A stretch of DNA of 43,271 nucleotides from a bacterium. GTDB lineage: Bacteria > Gemmatimonadota > Glassbacteria > GWA2-58-10. The stretch is taken from positions 1 to 43,271 of the forward strand of contig JAJFUG010000154.1 of NCBI GenBank assembly GCA_021372515.1, in the 5' to 3' direction. A program made the translations under genes and the position numbers. Positions 34,371-42,278 of this stretch are shown one piece after another; position 1 is the first letter of the stretch; the number at the start of each line of letters is the position of its first letter. The notes beneath the pieces were generated by a model. It searched no databases and was not told the origin of the DNA. It saw nothing but the letters and a program-made list of their open reading frames with translations.

Positions 34371-36314
34371 ATGCACCAGTTTGTGCGATTTCGCCCACTC
34401 CTGCGACTTTCCGCCCTGCTTGCCGCGGCCTTTCTCGCCTGGGCGGCGCCGGCCCGGGCCGGTTCACCCGAGGGGTCTGCGCAGCGGCTCGAGCTGCCGG
34501 TGGTCTCGTTCGCCGACACTCCGATTGCGTTCTCGCTGGACGGCTCAGCCGGGGACAGCGCCGGCGCGGCTGGCTGGACCGTCGAGCTGAAAGACGGGCA
34601 GTCGGTGCTGGCCAGCGCCGTGACCGATTCCAGCGGCAAGGCCACGCTAACCGCGCCAGGCAGCGGACGGTTCACCGTGAGCGCCTCGCGCGCCGGGGTG
34701 CACCTGGAGAGCGGCCTGCGTGTGCTTCCCGGTTTCCTGACCCTGCTGCCCCCCCTGGTTGCTATCATTTTCGCTCTGATGTTCCGCCAGGTGCTGCCCG
34801 CCCTTTTCCTGGGCATCTGGGTCGGAACGAGCCTGCTGGCCGGGATCAACCCCTGGACCGGCCTGGTCCGCCTGATCGACACCTATTTCGTCCAGGCCAT
34901 GACCGACCGGGACCATGTGCGGATAATCGTTTTCAGCATGACCCTGGGCGGCATGGTGGGCCTGATCGCCCGCTCGGGCGGGGCCACCGGCCTGGTCGAG
35001 CGTTTCTCCCGTCTGGCGGTCAGCCGCCGCATGGGCCAGGTGAGCACCTGGCTGCTGGGGCTGCTGATTTTCTTTGACGACTATTCCAACACCCTGATGG
35101 TCGGCAACACGATGCGGCCGTTCACGGACAAGCTGCGCATCTCGCGCGAAAAGCTTTCCTACATCGTGGACAGCACCTCGGCCCCGGTGGCCTGCGTGGC
35201 GCTGATCTCCACCTGGATCGGGTTCGAGCTGGGGCTGCTGGGCACATCCATCTCCGAGCTGGGCCTGGATATCAACGCCTACTGGCTGTTCCTGCGCGCG
35301 GTGCCGTTCAATTTCTACTCGATAGTGACCATCATCTTTGTCCTGCTGGTGGCCCTGACCGGCAGGGATTTCGGGCCGATGCGCCAGGCCGAGAGCCGTG
35401 CGTTCAGCACCGGTGAGGTGCTGGGCCCACGCGCCCAGCCGCTGGTGGATGACGAGATGACCCGCTTGCAGGACTCCTCGGACGCCCCGCCGCGCTGGTA
35501 CAACGCCATCGTGCCGATCGGAGTGATGAGCGCGGTGCTGCTGGCCGGACTCTACGCCAGCGGACTGCACAACGCCGCGGCGGGGGGCAAGGCGCCGACC
35601 CTCTACAACGTCATCGGCGCGGCCGACCCGTTCCAGGTGCTGCTCTGGGCGGCTTTCGCCGGCACGTTCACCGCCATGGCCATGTCGATGGCGCAGCGGA
35701 TCATGAACCTGCGCGAGTGCGTGGACTCGTTCATCATCGGTTTCAAGTCCCTGACCATCGCCATGATAATCCTCACCCTGGCCCGGGTGATCCAGATCAT
35801 CTGCACCGACCTGAACACGGCCAACTACCTGCTGAACATCTCCCGCGGCTTCCTCAAGCCCGGGTTCCTGCCTGCGCTCACTTTCGTCCTCGGCGCGGCG
35901 ATCAGTTTCTCCACCGGGACCTCCTGGGGCACGATGGCGATACTGATGCCGCTGGTGGTCCCCCTGGCGCATTACCTTCCACTGGATGCCGGTCTGTCGC
36001 CCGAGGTCGTGGACCTGACCATGGTGGCCACAGTCGGGGCGGTGCTGTCGGGAGCGGTGTTCGGCGACCACTGCAGCCCTATCAGCGACACCACGATCAT
36101 GAGTTCGATGGCCAGCGGCGCCGACCACGTGGACCATGTGCGCACCCAGCTTCCCTACGCCCTGGTGGTGGGCGGAGTAACCACTGTCATAGGCTATCTT
36201 CCCGCCGCGATGGGGTTTATCCACCCGTTCGTGTCCATCCTCCTGAGCGTGGCTGTCCTCTGGGCGCTGTTGCGCTATGTGGGCCGCCCGGTCCAGGACA
36301 GCGTTCCGGATTGA
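34371..36314 (+). CDS. NhaC-type Na+/H+ antiporter with N-terminal extracytoplasmic domain
   Basis: The protein of about 647 residues starts at the ATG at 34371 with a weak GGAAA upstream; the frame is open to 34197 but the extra codons are AT-rich leader. A signal peptide (LLRLSALLAAAFLAWAAPARA) and about 90 Ig-like residues (WTVELKDGQSVLASAVTDSSGKATLTAPGSG) precede the transport part. The antiporter part has about eleven hydrophobic segments and family motifs: FFDDYSNTLMVGNTMRP, ISFSTGTSWGTMAILMPL, and GAVFGDHCSPISDTTIMSS. It exchanges Na+ for H+ at the inner membrane. NhaC-family proteins carrying such extra N-terminal domains occur in several phyla; the role of the domain is unknown. Confidence 0.88.
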   Translation: MHQFVRFRPLLRLSALLAAAFLAWAAPARAGSPEGSAQRLELPVVSFADTPIAFSLDGSAGDSAGAAGWTVELKDGQSVLASAVTDSSGKATLTAPGSGRFTVSASRAGVHLESGLRVLPGFLTLLPPLVAIIFALMFRQVLPALFLGIWVGTSLLAGINPWTGLVRLIDTYFVQAMTDRDHVRIIVFSMTLGGMVGLIARSGGATGLVERFSRLAVSRRMGQVSTWLLGLLIFFDDYSNTLMVGNTMRPFTDKLRISREKLSYIVDSTSAPVACVALISTWIGFELGLLGTSISELGLDINAYWLFLRAVPFNFYSIVTIIFVLLVALTGRDFGPMRQAESRAFSTGEVLGPRAQPLVDDEMTRLQDSSDAPPRWYNAIVPIGVMSAVLLAGLYASGLHNAAAGGKAPTLYNVIGAADPFQVLLWAAFAGTFTAMAMSMAQRIMNLRECVDSFIIGFKSLTIAMIILTLARVIQIICTDLNTANYLLNISRGFLKPGFLPALTFVLGAAISFSTGTSWGTMAILMPLVVPLAHYLPLDAGLSPEVVDLTMVATVGAVLSGAVFGDHCSPISDTTIMSSMASGADHVDHVRTQLPYALVVGGVTTVIGYLPAAMGFIHPFVSILLSVAVLWALLRYVGRPVQDSVPD

Positions 36315-36352
36315 CAAACCGGCTCGTAATCCTTAAATTACCGTAATTTAAG
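36311..36352 (+). promoter_or_regulatory. Promoter with palindromic operator upstream of the S55 peptidase gene
   Basis: Consensus TTGACA (36311-36316) overlaps the antiporter stop codon. TAAATT (36334-36339) lies 17 bases further. A perfect palindrome, CTTAAATTA (36332-36340), CCG, TAATTTAAG (36344-36352), covers the -10 box and the expected start site. It is AT-rich in a GC-rich setting, so it is more likely a repressor site than a terminator; the following CATTCTTTTC would also allow a weak terminator. Confidence 0.55.
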
Positions 36353-36396
36353 CATTCTTTTCCCGACTCTATCAGTCAGCTCCACCGGGATGCGGT

Positions 36397-38229
36397 ATGA
36401 CATTGCAGCTCCGCCATCTATCACTTGCCGCCGCGCTTTTCTGCTGCCGGCCCTGCGTGGCCTCGCCCATCCCGATCCTGCCGATCGAGCAGGTCCGTCC
36501 CGGCATGACCGGCTACGGACGGACCGTGTTCCACGGCGACAGCATCGAGGAATTCCAGGTGCGTATCCTGGGCACGCTGAACAATTTCATGCCCCGCAAG
36601 GATGTGATCCTGGTCGAGCTGCTGGGCGAGCGCCTCCAGCACACCGGCGTGGTGGCCGGCATGAGTGGCAGCCCGGTGTACATCGACGGGAAGCTGATCG
36701 GCGCGGTGGCCTACGGCTGGAGCTTTTCCAAGGACCCGATTGCAGGTATCACCCCCATCCAGCAGATGCTGGACATCCCGGTCGACACCACCGGCTCGGC
36801 CCCGGCCGAGCAGACCCCGGAGGGTCAGATACTGAACCCCGGCTCCACCGGGGAAATCTACAACCCGTTCCAGGCCCCGGCCGACCCGCTTCTGGCCCAG
36901 GATCAGCCGGTAAGCGTGGGTTCTGACGCCGGGTCAACGGCCGCGCACCTGGAGCGCCTGGCTGTGCCGCTGGTTTTCTCCGGCTGCCGCCCCGAGGTGA
37001 TCGAGCGTTTCGGCCCCGCGTTCCGCCGCCTGGGGCTGGTCCCGGTGCTGGGCGGCTCGGCCGGTGGGGCCGACACAACGATCCAGACCGGGCCTTTCGA
37101 GGCCGGGGCCCCAGTGGCGGCCCAGCTCGTGCGCGGCGACCTCTCCCTGGCCGCCACCGGCACCCTGACCTGGCGGGATGGCAACAAAATCCTGGCTTTC
37201 GGCCACCCGTTCCTGCAGTTCGGGCCGGTCAATTTCCCGATGACCGCCGCGGACATTGTCACTGTGCTGCCCAACCTGTCCAGCTCGTTCAAGCTTTCCA
37301 ACGCCACCCGCTGCCTGGGCACGATCCGCACCGACCACGCCAACGGCGTGCTGGGGCTGCTGGGCGGCACGCCCGACTTGCTGCCGTTCCGCCTGAAGCT
37401 GGACGACAGCGAGCGCGGGCACGAGGAATACTACTTCGAGCTGGTCCGCCACAAGCGGCTCACTCCCACCCTGTCCTCGCTGGTGCTGCTCAACTCGCTC
37501 ACCTCGCGCGGGGACATCGTGACCGAGCGCACCTACCGTGTTCAGGCCCGGATCGAGCTGGGCGGCGGCCTTCCGCCAGTGGAGATAAACGACCTGCTGG
37601 CCGGCCCGAACGCCCCGGTGGAGGCGATCCAGTCGGTGCAGATGGCGCTCCAGTACCTCTACGCCAACCAGTTCGGCCCGGCGGATGTGAGGAAGGTGGA
37701 GCTGGACCTGAACATCCGCGACGGCAACCCGCGGGCGCTGGTCAGCGAGGTCTACCTCGACCGGACCACGGTCTATCCCGGCGACACGCTGGGGCTGGAC
37801 GTGCTGCTCAAGCCGCTGGACGCTCCCAAGCGGCGCGAGAGTTTCCGCCTGCCGCTGCCCGACCTGGGCGAGGATGCCCGTCTGTTCGTGCTGGTCGGCT
37901 CGGGGGATATGCTCACGCGCACCGAGTTCCAGCTCTCCCCCAGCCGTTTCCGCTACACCAGCCTGGCCCACCTGGTGCGGCTGATCAACGCCTCCCGGCG
38001 CGAGGACCGTGTATACGTGAAAATCTTCCGCCAGGACCGCGGTCTGCTGGTGGAAAACCGGGAGCTGGACAACCTGCCGCTTTCGGTCTGGAGCCTGCTG
38101 CGCTCCGGCAACACCAGCGGCGCGATCACCCCGCTGGCCGATGTCTCGGTGATCGAGACCGAGCGGGCCGCCGACTGCGTGATCAGCGGGTTCCGCCTTC
38201 TCCAGCTGGACTATAAACAGAACCGGTGA
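36397..38229 (+). CDS. SpoIVB peptidase S55-like exported protein
   Basis: The 610-residue protein starts at the ATG at 36397, with a signal peptide at its N terminus (LSLAAALFCCRPCVA). The region VVAGMSGSPVYIDGKLIGAVAYGWSFSKDPIAGITPI (about 85-121) carries the GMSGSP motif of S55 peptidases, with S90 as the likely nucleophile. A histidine motif ILAFGHPFLQFG (H270) and GTIRTDHANGVLG (about 308-320) follow. In SpoIVB itself the histidine comes before the serine, so the order here is different. The C-terminal half (about 340-610) is beta-rich with no named motif. It overlaps the propeller gene. It is probably periplasmic or surface-exposed; the substrate is unknown. Confidence 0.8.
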   Translation: MTLQLRHLSLAAALFCCRPCVASPIPILPIEQVRPGMTGYGRTVFHGDSIEEFQVRILGTLNNFMPRKDVILVELLGERLQHTGVVAGMSGSPVYIDGKLIGAVAYGWSFSKDPIAGITPIQQMLDIPVDTTGSAPAEQTPEGQILNPGSTGEIYNPFQAPADPLLAQDQPVSVGSDAGSTAAHLERLAVPLVFSGCRPEVIERFGPAFRRLGLVPVLGGSAGGADTTIQTGPFEAGAPVAAQLVRGDLSLAATGTLTWRDGNKILAFGHPFLQFGPVNFPMTAADIVTVLPNLSSSFKLSNATRCLGTIRTDHANGVLGLLGGTPDLLPFRLKLDDSERGHEEYYFELVRHKRLTPTLSSLVLLNSLTSRGDIVTERTYRVQARIELGGGLPPVEINDLLAGPNAPVEAIQSVQMALQYLYANQFGPADVRKVELDLNIRDGNPRALVSEVYLDRTTVYPGDTLGLDVLLKPLDAPKRRESFRLPLPDLGEDARLFVLVGSGDMLTRTEFQLSPSRFRYTSLAHLVRLINASRREDRVYVKIFRQDRGLLVENRELDNLPLSVWSLLRSGNTSGAITPLADVSVIETERAADCVISGFRLLQLDYKQNR

Positions 38230-38279
38230 GTGTGTCCCGGCGACTCTCTGCGCGCTACAATCGTGACTCGGGAGGCCCC

Positions 38280-40535
38280 TTGTCCGCAAAGCTGAGTAAA
38301 AATGCGCTGACCTTTCTCCTGCTCCTGACTGCCGCCTCCGCGCGGGCGGATGGCCCCTCGTTCTGGACCGACAACTCGCGCGCCGATTTCATGAAAGGCA
38401 AGCCCGAGGGGGTCTCGATCCTGGAGAACGAGACCCTGGCCCTGGCCCCCGAGCTGCGCACCCGGGCCGCCCTGGGCGAGCCGGTGGTCTGGAGCCTGGT
38501 CCTGGACGGCAAGGGGCGGGTCTGGGCCGGCACGGGCCATGACGGTAAGCTGCTGCGCCTGGAGGCGAATGGCGACACGATCCTGGTGCGACACTTCGAG
38601 GAGCCGGAGGTCTCGGCCCTGGCCCTGGATACGCACTCAGGGGCGATTTACGCCGCCACCTCGCCGGAGGGACGCGTTTACCGGGTGAGCGCGGACGGCG
38701 CCACGGCGGAGGTGTGGTTCGACCCGCCGGAAAAGTACATCTGGGCCCTGCTTGTCGCTCCGGATGGTGTGCTCTACGCCGCAGCCGGCCCCTCGGCGAC
38801 GGTCTACCGGATAGTCGGCAGCGGCAAGGGCCAGGCTGTCCTGCGCTCGGATGACCAGCATATAATCGCCCTGGCCCTGGACCGTAGCGGAAATCTCCTG
38901 GCCGGCAGCAGCGGCAAGGGCCTTCTTTACCAGGTCAGCCCAGCCGGCGCGGTCTCGATCCTCTACGACAGCCAGATGAAAGACATCCGCTCGATCCTGG
39001 TGGACAAGGACAACGGCCTGTTCGTCACCGCGTTCACCATGCAGTCGCCCGGCGAGCAGCCCAGCCCGCTGCTGCCGCCCCAGGCCGCCCGCAGCGGCCA
39101 GAGCGCCTCGGCCGTGGAACAGAAAGAGGGCGACTCCGGCCAGGACCAGGACAAGCAGGCCGGACAGTTCGTGATCCAGATGCCGGCCATGCAACTGGGC
39201 GAATCGGCCTCCAGCGAAATCTATTTCTTCGACACCGACCGTTTCCCCACCCGTATCTGGCAGGGCAGCGGCGAGACCCTTCTGGCCGCCGGACTCGACA
39301 GCCGCGGACGGGTGCTGTTCGTCTCGACCAAGGACAAGTCGAACCTCTGCAGCGTGGACCGCCTGGGCGACCAGGCCCTGCTCTGCCCGTTCCCGGATGA
39401 CCAGGCCACCGCGTTCCTTTGCGATCCGTCCGGCGGGCGGACCCTTATCGCCACCAGCAACATGGGCAAGATACTGGAGCTTTCAGGAGGCTGCCGCAGC
39501 GAGGGCTCGTTCCAGAGCCAGGTATACAACGCGGGCCTTCCGGCCGAGTGGGGCGCTATCACCTGGAAAGGCGACTCACCCGAGGGCGCCCAGGTCCGGT
39601 TCCGCACCCGCAGCGGCAACACCTCCCGGCCCGACACCACCTGGAGCGCCTGGTCCGCGCCTTTCAGCCCGGGCATGGGCGCGCAGATCCAGTCGCCGGC
39701 GCGGATGTATTTCCAGTGGGAGGCCATCCTTTCAAGCCGCAGCGCCGGGGCGAGCCCCTCGGTCGAGGAGGTGAACGTCTCGTACCTGCGCCGCAACCGG
39801 CCCCCTCTTCTCAGCCGGATCAAGTTCATGCCCCAGGGGGTGTTCATCCGCAAGGGCGGCTCCGGCTCCTCCTCCGGCTCCGAGATTCTGATCGTGGACA
39901 TGCCGGATGAGGCCGAGCAACTGGTCAACCCCAAGAAAAACTCCGGCTCCACCTCCAACCCGTTCTCCGGCAAGAAAGAGTACGCCCGCGGCATGCGCAT
40001 GGCCGGCTGGAACGCCAGCGACGCCAACGGGGACGAGCTGCGCTACAGCGTGTATTTCCGCGGTGTGGATGAAAGCGCCTGGCGGCCCCTGGCCCTGGGC
40101 CTGAGCGACAACGCGCTCACCTGGAGCACCGAGAGCATGTCGGACGGCTGGTACGTGCTGAAAGTCACGGCCATGGACTCGACCGACAACCCGGGAGCGC
40201 GCGCCTGTCTGACCGAGCGTGTCAGCGAGCGGTTCCTGGTGGACAACACTCCGCCCGTGGCCGAGAAAATCTCGCTCAGCCGCAGCCAGGGCAAAGCGGT
40301 CGTGCTGACATTCGAGGCGGCGGATGCGGTGGGAAGGATCGGCGAGGCGCAGGTCTCGCTGGATGGGGAGCGCTGGCGCGCGGTGTTCCCGCAGGATGGG
40401 ATCGCCGACACACCGAGGGAGAGCTACCGGGAGGAGTTTGGCAATCTGGCCCCGGGCGAGCACACGGTGGCTGTGCAGATTCTGGACGAGTTCCACAACA
40501 CGGCCACATTCAGCCGCTCGATAAAGATGCCGTGA
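38280..40535 (+). CDS. Exported beta-propeller protein with C-terminal Ig/FN3-like domains
   Basis: The protein of about 751 residues starts at the TTG at 38280, four bases after GGGAGG; this gives a good signal peptide (KNALTFLLLLTAASARA). The frame opens at a GTG at 38226 that overlaps the upstream stop. Repeating units are VWSLVLDGKGRVWAGTGHDGKLLRL, VSALALDTHSGAIYAATSPEGRVYRV, IWALLVAPDGVLYAAAGPSATVYRI and IIALALDRSGNLLAGSSGKGLLYQV, at about 45-residue spacing, which indicates a propeller. A low-complexity Q/S/E-rich insertion follows. The C-terminal third has beta-sandwich features and ends with a VDNTPPVAEKISLS segment. The likely role is binding or scaffolding; it is probably co-expressed with the S55 peptidase-like gene. 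Confidence 0.82.
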   Translation: MSAKLSKNALTFLLLLTAASARADGPSFWTDNSRADFMKGKPEGVSILENETLALAPELRTRAALGEPVVWSLVLDGKGRVWAGTGHDGKLLRLEANGDTILVRHFEEPEVSALALDTHSGAIYAATSPEGRVYRVSADGATAEVWFDPPEKYIWALLVAPDGVLYAAAGPSATVYRIVGSGKGQAVLRSDDQHIIALALDRSGNLLAGSSGKGLLYQVSPAGAVSILYDSQMKDIRSILVDKDNGLFVTAFTMQSPGEQPSPLLPPQAARSGQSASAVEQKEGDSGQDQDKQAGQFVIQMPAMQLGESASSEIYFFDTDRFPTRIWQGSGETLLAAGLDSRGRVLFVSTKDKSNLCSVDRLGDQALLCPFPDDQATAFLCDPSGGRTLIATSNMGKILELSGGCRSEGSFQSQVYNAGLPAEWGAITWKGDSPEGAQVRFRTRSGNTSRPDTTWSAWSAPFSPGMGAQIQSPARMYFQWEAILSSRSAGASPSVEEVNVSYLRRNRPPLLSRIKFMPQGVFIRKGGSGSSSGSEILIVDMPDEAEQLVNPKKNSGSTSNPFSGKKEYARGMRMAGWNASDANGDELRYSVYFRGVDESAWRPLALGLSDNALTWSTESMSDGWYVLKVTAMDSTDNPGARACLTERVSERFLVDNTPPVAEKISLSRSQGKAVVLTFEAADAVGRIGEAQVSLDGERWRAVFPQDGIADTPRESYREEFGNLAPGEHTVAVQILDEFHNTATFSRSIKMP

Positions 40536-40577
40536 GTGGGATTATCCAAGGGCAAAATCACAACGTATCACAATACA

Positions 40578-40604
40578 GGGGCGGGTTTGAAACCCGCCCC
40601 TACG
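40578..40604. repeat. Hairpin repeat (GGGGCGGGTTT type)
   Basis: GGGGCGGGTTT (40578-40588) pairs with AAACCCGCCCC (40590-40600) around a single G, followed by TACG. Ten bases of each arm match the terminator at 348-381. Confidence 0.85.
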
Positions 40605-40639
40605 TATATCGTATGAGGCAGTGGCCGTGGCAGGCCTCT

Positions 40640-40672
40640 CCCCTCTTGAAAGGGGTGCCCGCGCCAGCGGGC
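40640..40672. repeat. Double hairpin repeat
   Basis: CCCCT (40640-40644) pairs with AGGGG (40651-40655). GCCCGC (40657-40662) pairs with GCGGGC (40667-40672) around GCCA. GGGGTGTG follows. The sequence type differs from the CCTACG family but lies in the same cluster. Confidence 0.65.
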
Positions 40673-40710
40673 GGGGTGTGTAACGGCAAAGGCGCAAACT
40701 AAAGTACAAC

Positions 40711-40756
40711 GGGCGAACACAAGGTTCGCCCCTACGACAATCCCACGGCATCCGTG
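40711..40756. repeat. Palindromic repeat GGGCGAAC type with following CACGG hairpin
   Basis: GGGCGAAC (40711-40718) pairs with GTTCGCCC (40724-40731) around ACAAG, followed by CTACGA; the core is identical to the copies at 13656 and 23068. CACGG (40744-40748) pairs with CCGTG (40752-40756) just downstream, as a similar palindrome does after unit B. Confidence 0.88.
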
Positions 40757-40773
40757 ATTCCGGTGTATAACAA

Positions 40774-40814
40774 CAAGGGGCACGGATATTACCGCGCCCC
40801 TTGATTTTTTCTTT
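40774..40814 (+). terminator. Rho-independent terminator after the propeller gene
   Basis: CAAGGGGC (40774-40781) pairs with GCCCCTTG (40796-40803), with an inner CGG/CCG stem around ATATTA. TTTTTT follows at 40805-40810 on the plus strand. It closes the S55-propeller unit beyond the repeat cluster. Confidence 0.8.
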
Positions 40815-40839
40815 ATAATTTTCCTTCCAACCGCTTTCC

Positions 40840-42177
40840 TCAGTATTTCTTTTCCAGCTTGATGTCCCGGTAGTAGTGCTCCAGGATATTCCTGTAGTTC
40901 TGGCCCTGCTCGGCGCGCATGCGCGCGCCCCACTGGCACATGCCCAGCCCGTGGCCAAACCCGCGGCCCTCGGCCACCACCACCGTTTCCCCCTTCTCCT
41001 TGGCCGCCGAGAGGGAGAACAGCGTGCTGGGCAGCATCGCGCCGTCCGGCTGGCGCAGCACGCGGCGTATCTGGTCGCCGCGCACCTCGAAGCTGCTCTT
41101 GTCCGTGGTGATCTTCAGCCGCGCGTTCCGCCCCGACAGCCCGTGCTCGGCGACCTCGATGTCCTTGGGCTCGCCCACCTGGGCCGCACTCATCCCCAGC
41201 GTGCCGGGCAGGTACTTGCGGACCTGGTCCAACAGCTGCTTGCGGGTCCATTTGACCCGCCAGGTCTCCCAGCGCGAGCCCTTGTCGAAACCGTCATCCT
41301 CCACCGAGCCCAGGAACCCGGCCGTGCGGGCGAAATCCTCGCCCCAGACCTCGGCCGGGTCGGCGGTGCGGCCGCCGCAGGTGCTGTGGTAGTAGGCGGT
41401 GATCACCTGCCCTTTGTAGGTTATCACCTCGCCGCGGGTGGCCTCGACTGCGCGGTCGGTGGCGCGGGCCTCGCGCGACACGCCCAGGTAGACCTGGTCG
41501 CCCGTGTCGGCGCTCATGTCGAACGGCGAGCCGCGGCGCTGCTGCATCTTGGCCAGGGCGAAACTGCGCGCCACCACGGCCTGGGCCTTGAGCGCCTCCA
41601 TGTAATTCTCGTCCAGGGTGCCGATCTCCACCGGCACCACCGAGCGCAGGTACTGCTCCAGGGGCAACACGTTGATCGCGCGAAGGTTGCCGTTGCTCAT
41701 GGTGTAGATATAGATCCGGCCGCGGTAGGCCTTGCCGTTCACTGTGACCGGTCCGCCGCCGGGGGCCTCGGCGTAGACTCCGGAGGGATGGTCGCGGCTG
41801 ACCCGGCCATCCGGCATGGCCACCCTGAGCTGGGCTTTCTCGCTGAACCGCACGGCGTCCCAGGCCTCATCTGCTGAAAGCATGGCGATATCCGCGCTGG
41901 AGGAGGCGTCCCGGAACACCACACCCTTGTCCGCGCCGCCCAGGCGCACCACCGGCACATCCTCCATGAGCAGCACACGCACGGAGGGCTCGCCGCTCTC
42001 GGCCCGGGGCGCGGGAGTGACCGGCGCCGGCTTGGCCGCCGGAACGGTGGGCTTGGCCGGGCGCTCGGGCACAACACGGGCCCGGTGGCAGGAAACCGTC
42101 TGGCACAGCGCGGCCAGCGCCAGGCAGACTGCGGCCGGGCGGAGTATCGGGTGAAGCGCTCGGGGGGTATGGCCCAT
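40840..42177 (-). CDS. SpoIID/LytB-domain protein
   Basis: The 445-residue protein starts at the ATG at 42177. An N-terminal hydrophobic segment (AAVCLALAALCQTVSC) may be a signal peptide or an imperfect lipobox. A proline/alanine-rich linker (about 35-62) follows. The SpoIID domain has INVLPLEQYLRSVVPVEIG, MEALKAQAVVARSFALAKM, ITAYYHSTCGGRTADPAEVWG and the C-terminal GRGFGHGLGMCQWGARMRAEQG. In sporulating bacteria SpoIID is a glycan lytic transglycosylase, and LytB-type proteins enhance amidases; in Gram-negatives such as this they are thought to act on peptidoglycan in the periplasm. Confidence 0.93.
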   Translation of the reverse strand: MGHTPRALHPILRPAAVCLALAALCQTVSCHRARVVPERPAKPTVPAAKPAPVTPAPRAESGEPSVRVLLMEDVPVVRLGGADKGVVFRDASSSADIAMLSADEAWDAVRFSEKAQLRVAMPDGRVSRDHPSGVYAEAPGGGPVTVNGKAYRGRIYIYTMSNGNLRAINVLPLEQYLRSVVPVEIGTLDENYMEALKAQAVVARSFALAKMQQRRGSPFDMSADTGDQVYLGVSREARATDRAVEATRGEVITYKGQVITAYYHSTCGGRTADPAEVWGEDFARTAGFLGSVEDDGFDKGSRWETWRVKWTRKQLLDQVRKYLPGTLGMSAAQVGEPKDIEVAEHGLSGRNARLKITTDKSSFEVRGDQIRRVLRQPDGAMLPSTLFSLSAAKEKGETVVVAEGRGFGHGLGMCQWGARMRAEQGQNYRNILEHYYRDIKLEKKY

Positions 42178-42278
42178 GCTGGGTCTGTTCTTTGAGGCTT
42201 ACGGTTGCGCGCCTGCCGGAAGGCAAACGCCAGTACGCCGGTCGGGTGGCAGCTCCATCCGGCGGAAGAGAGATTATA

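Noticed and set aside
34647-36317. A 556-codon minus-strand open frame opposite the antiporter
   Set aside because: Histidine/glutamine/arginine-rich antisense shadow; the antiporter frame has clear family motifs.
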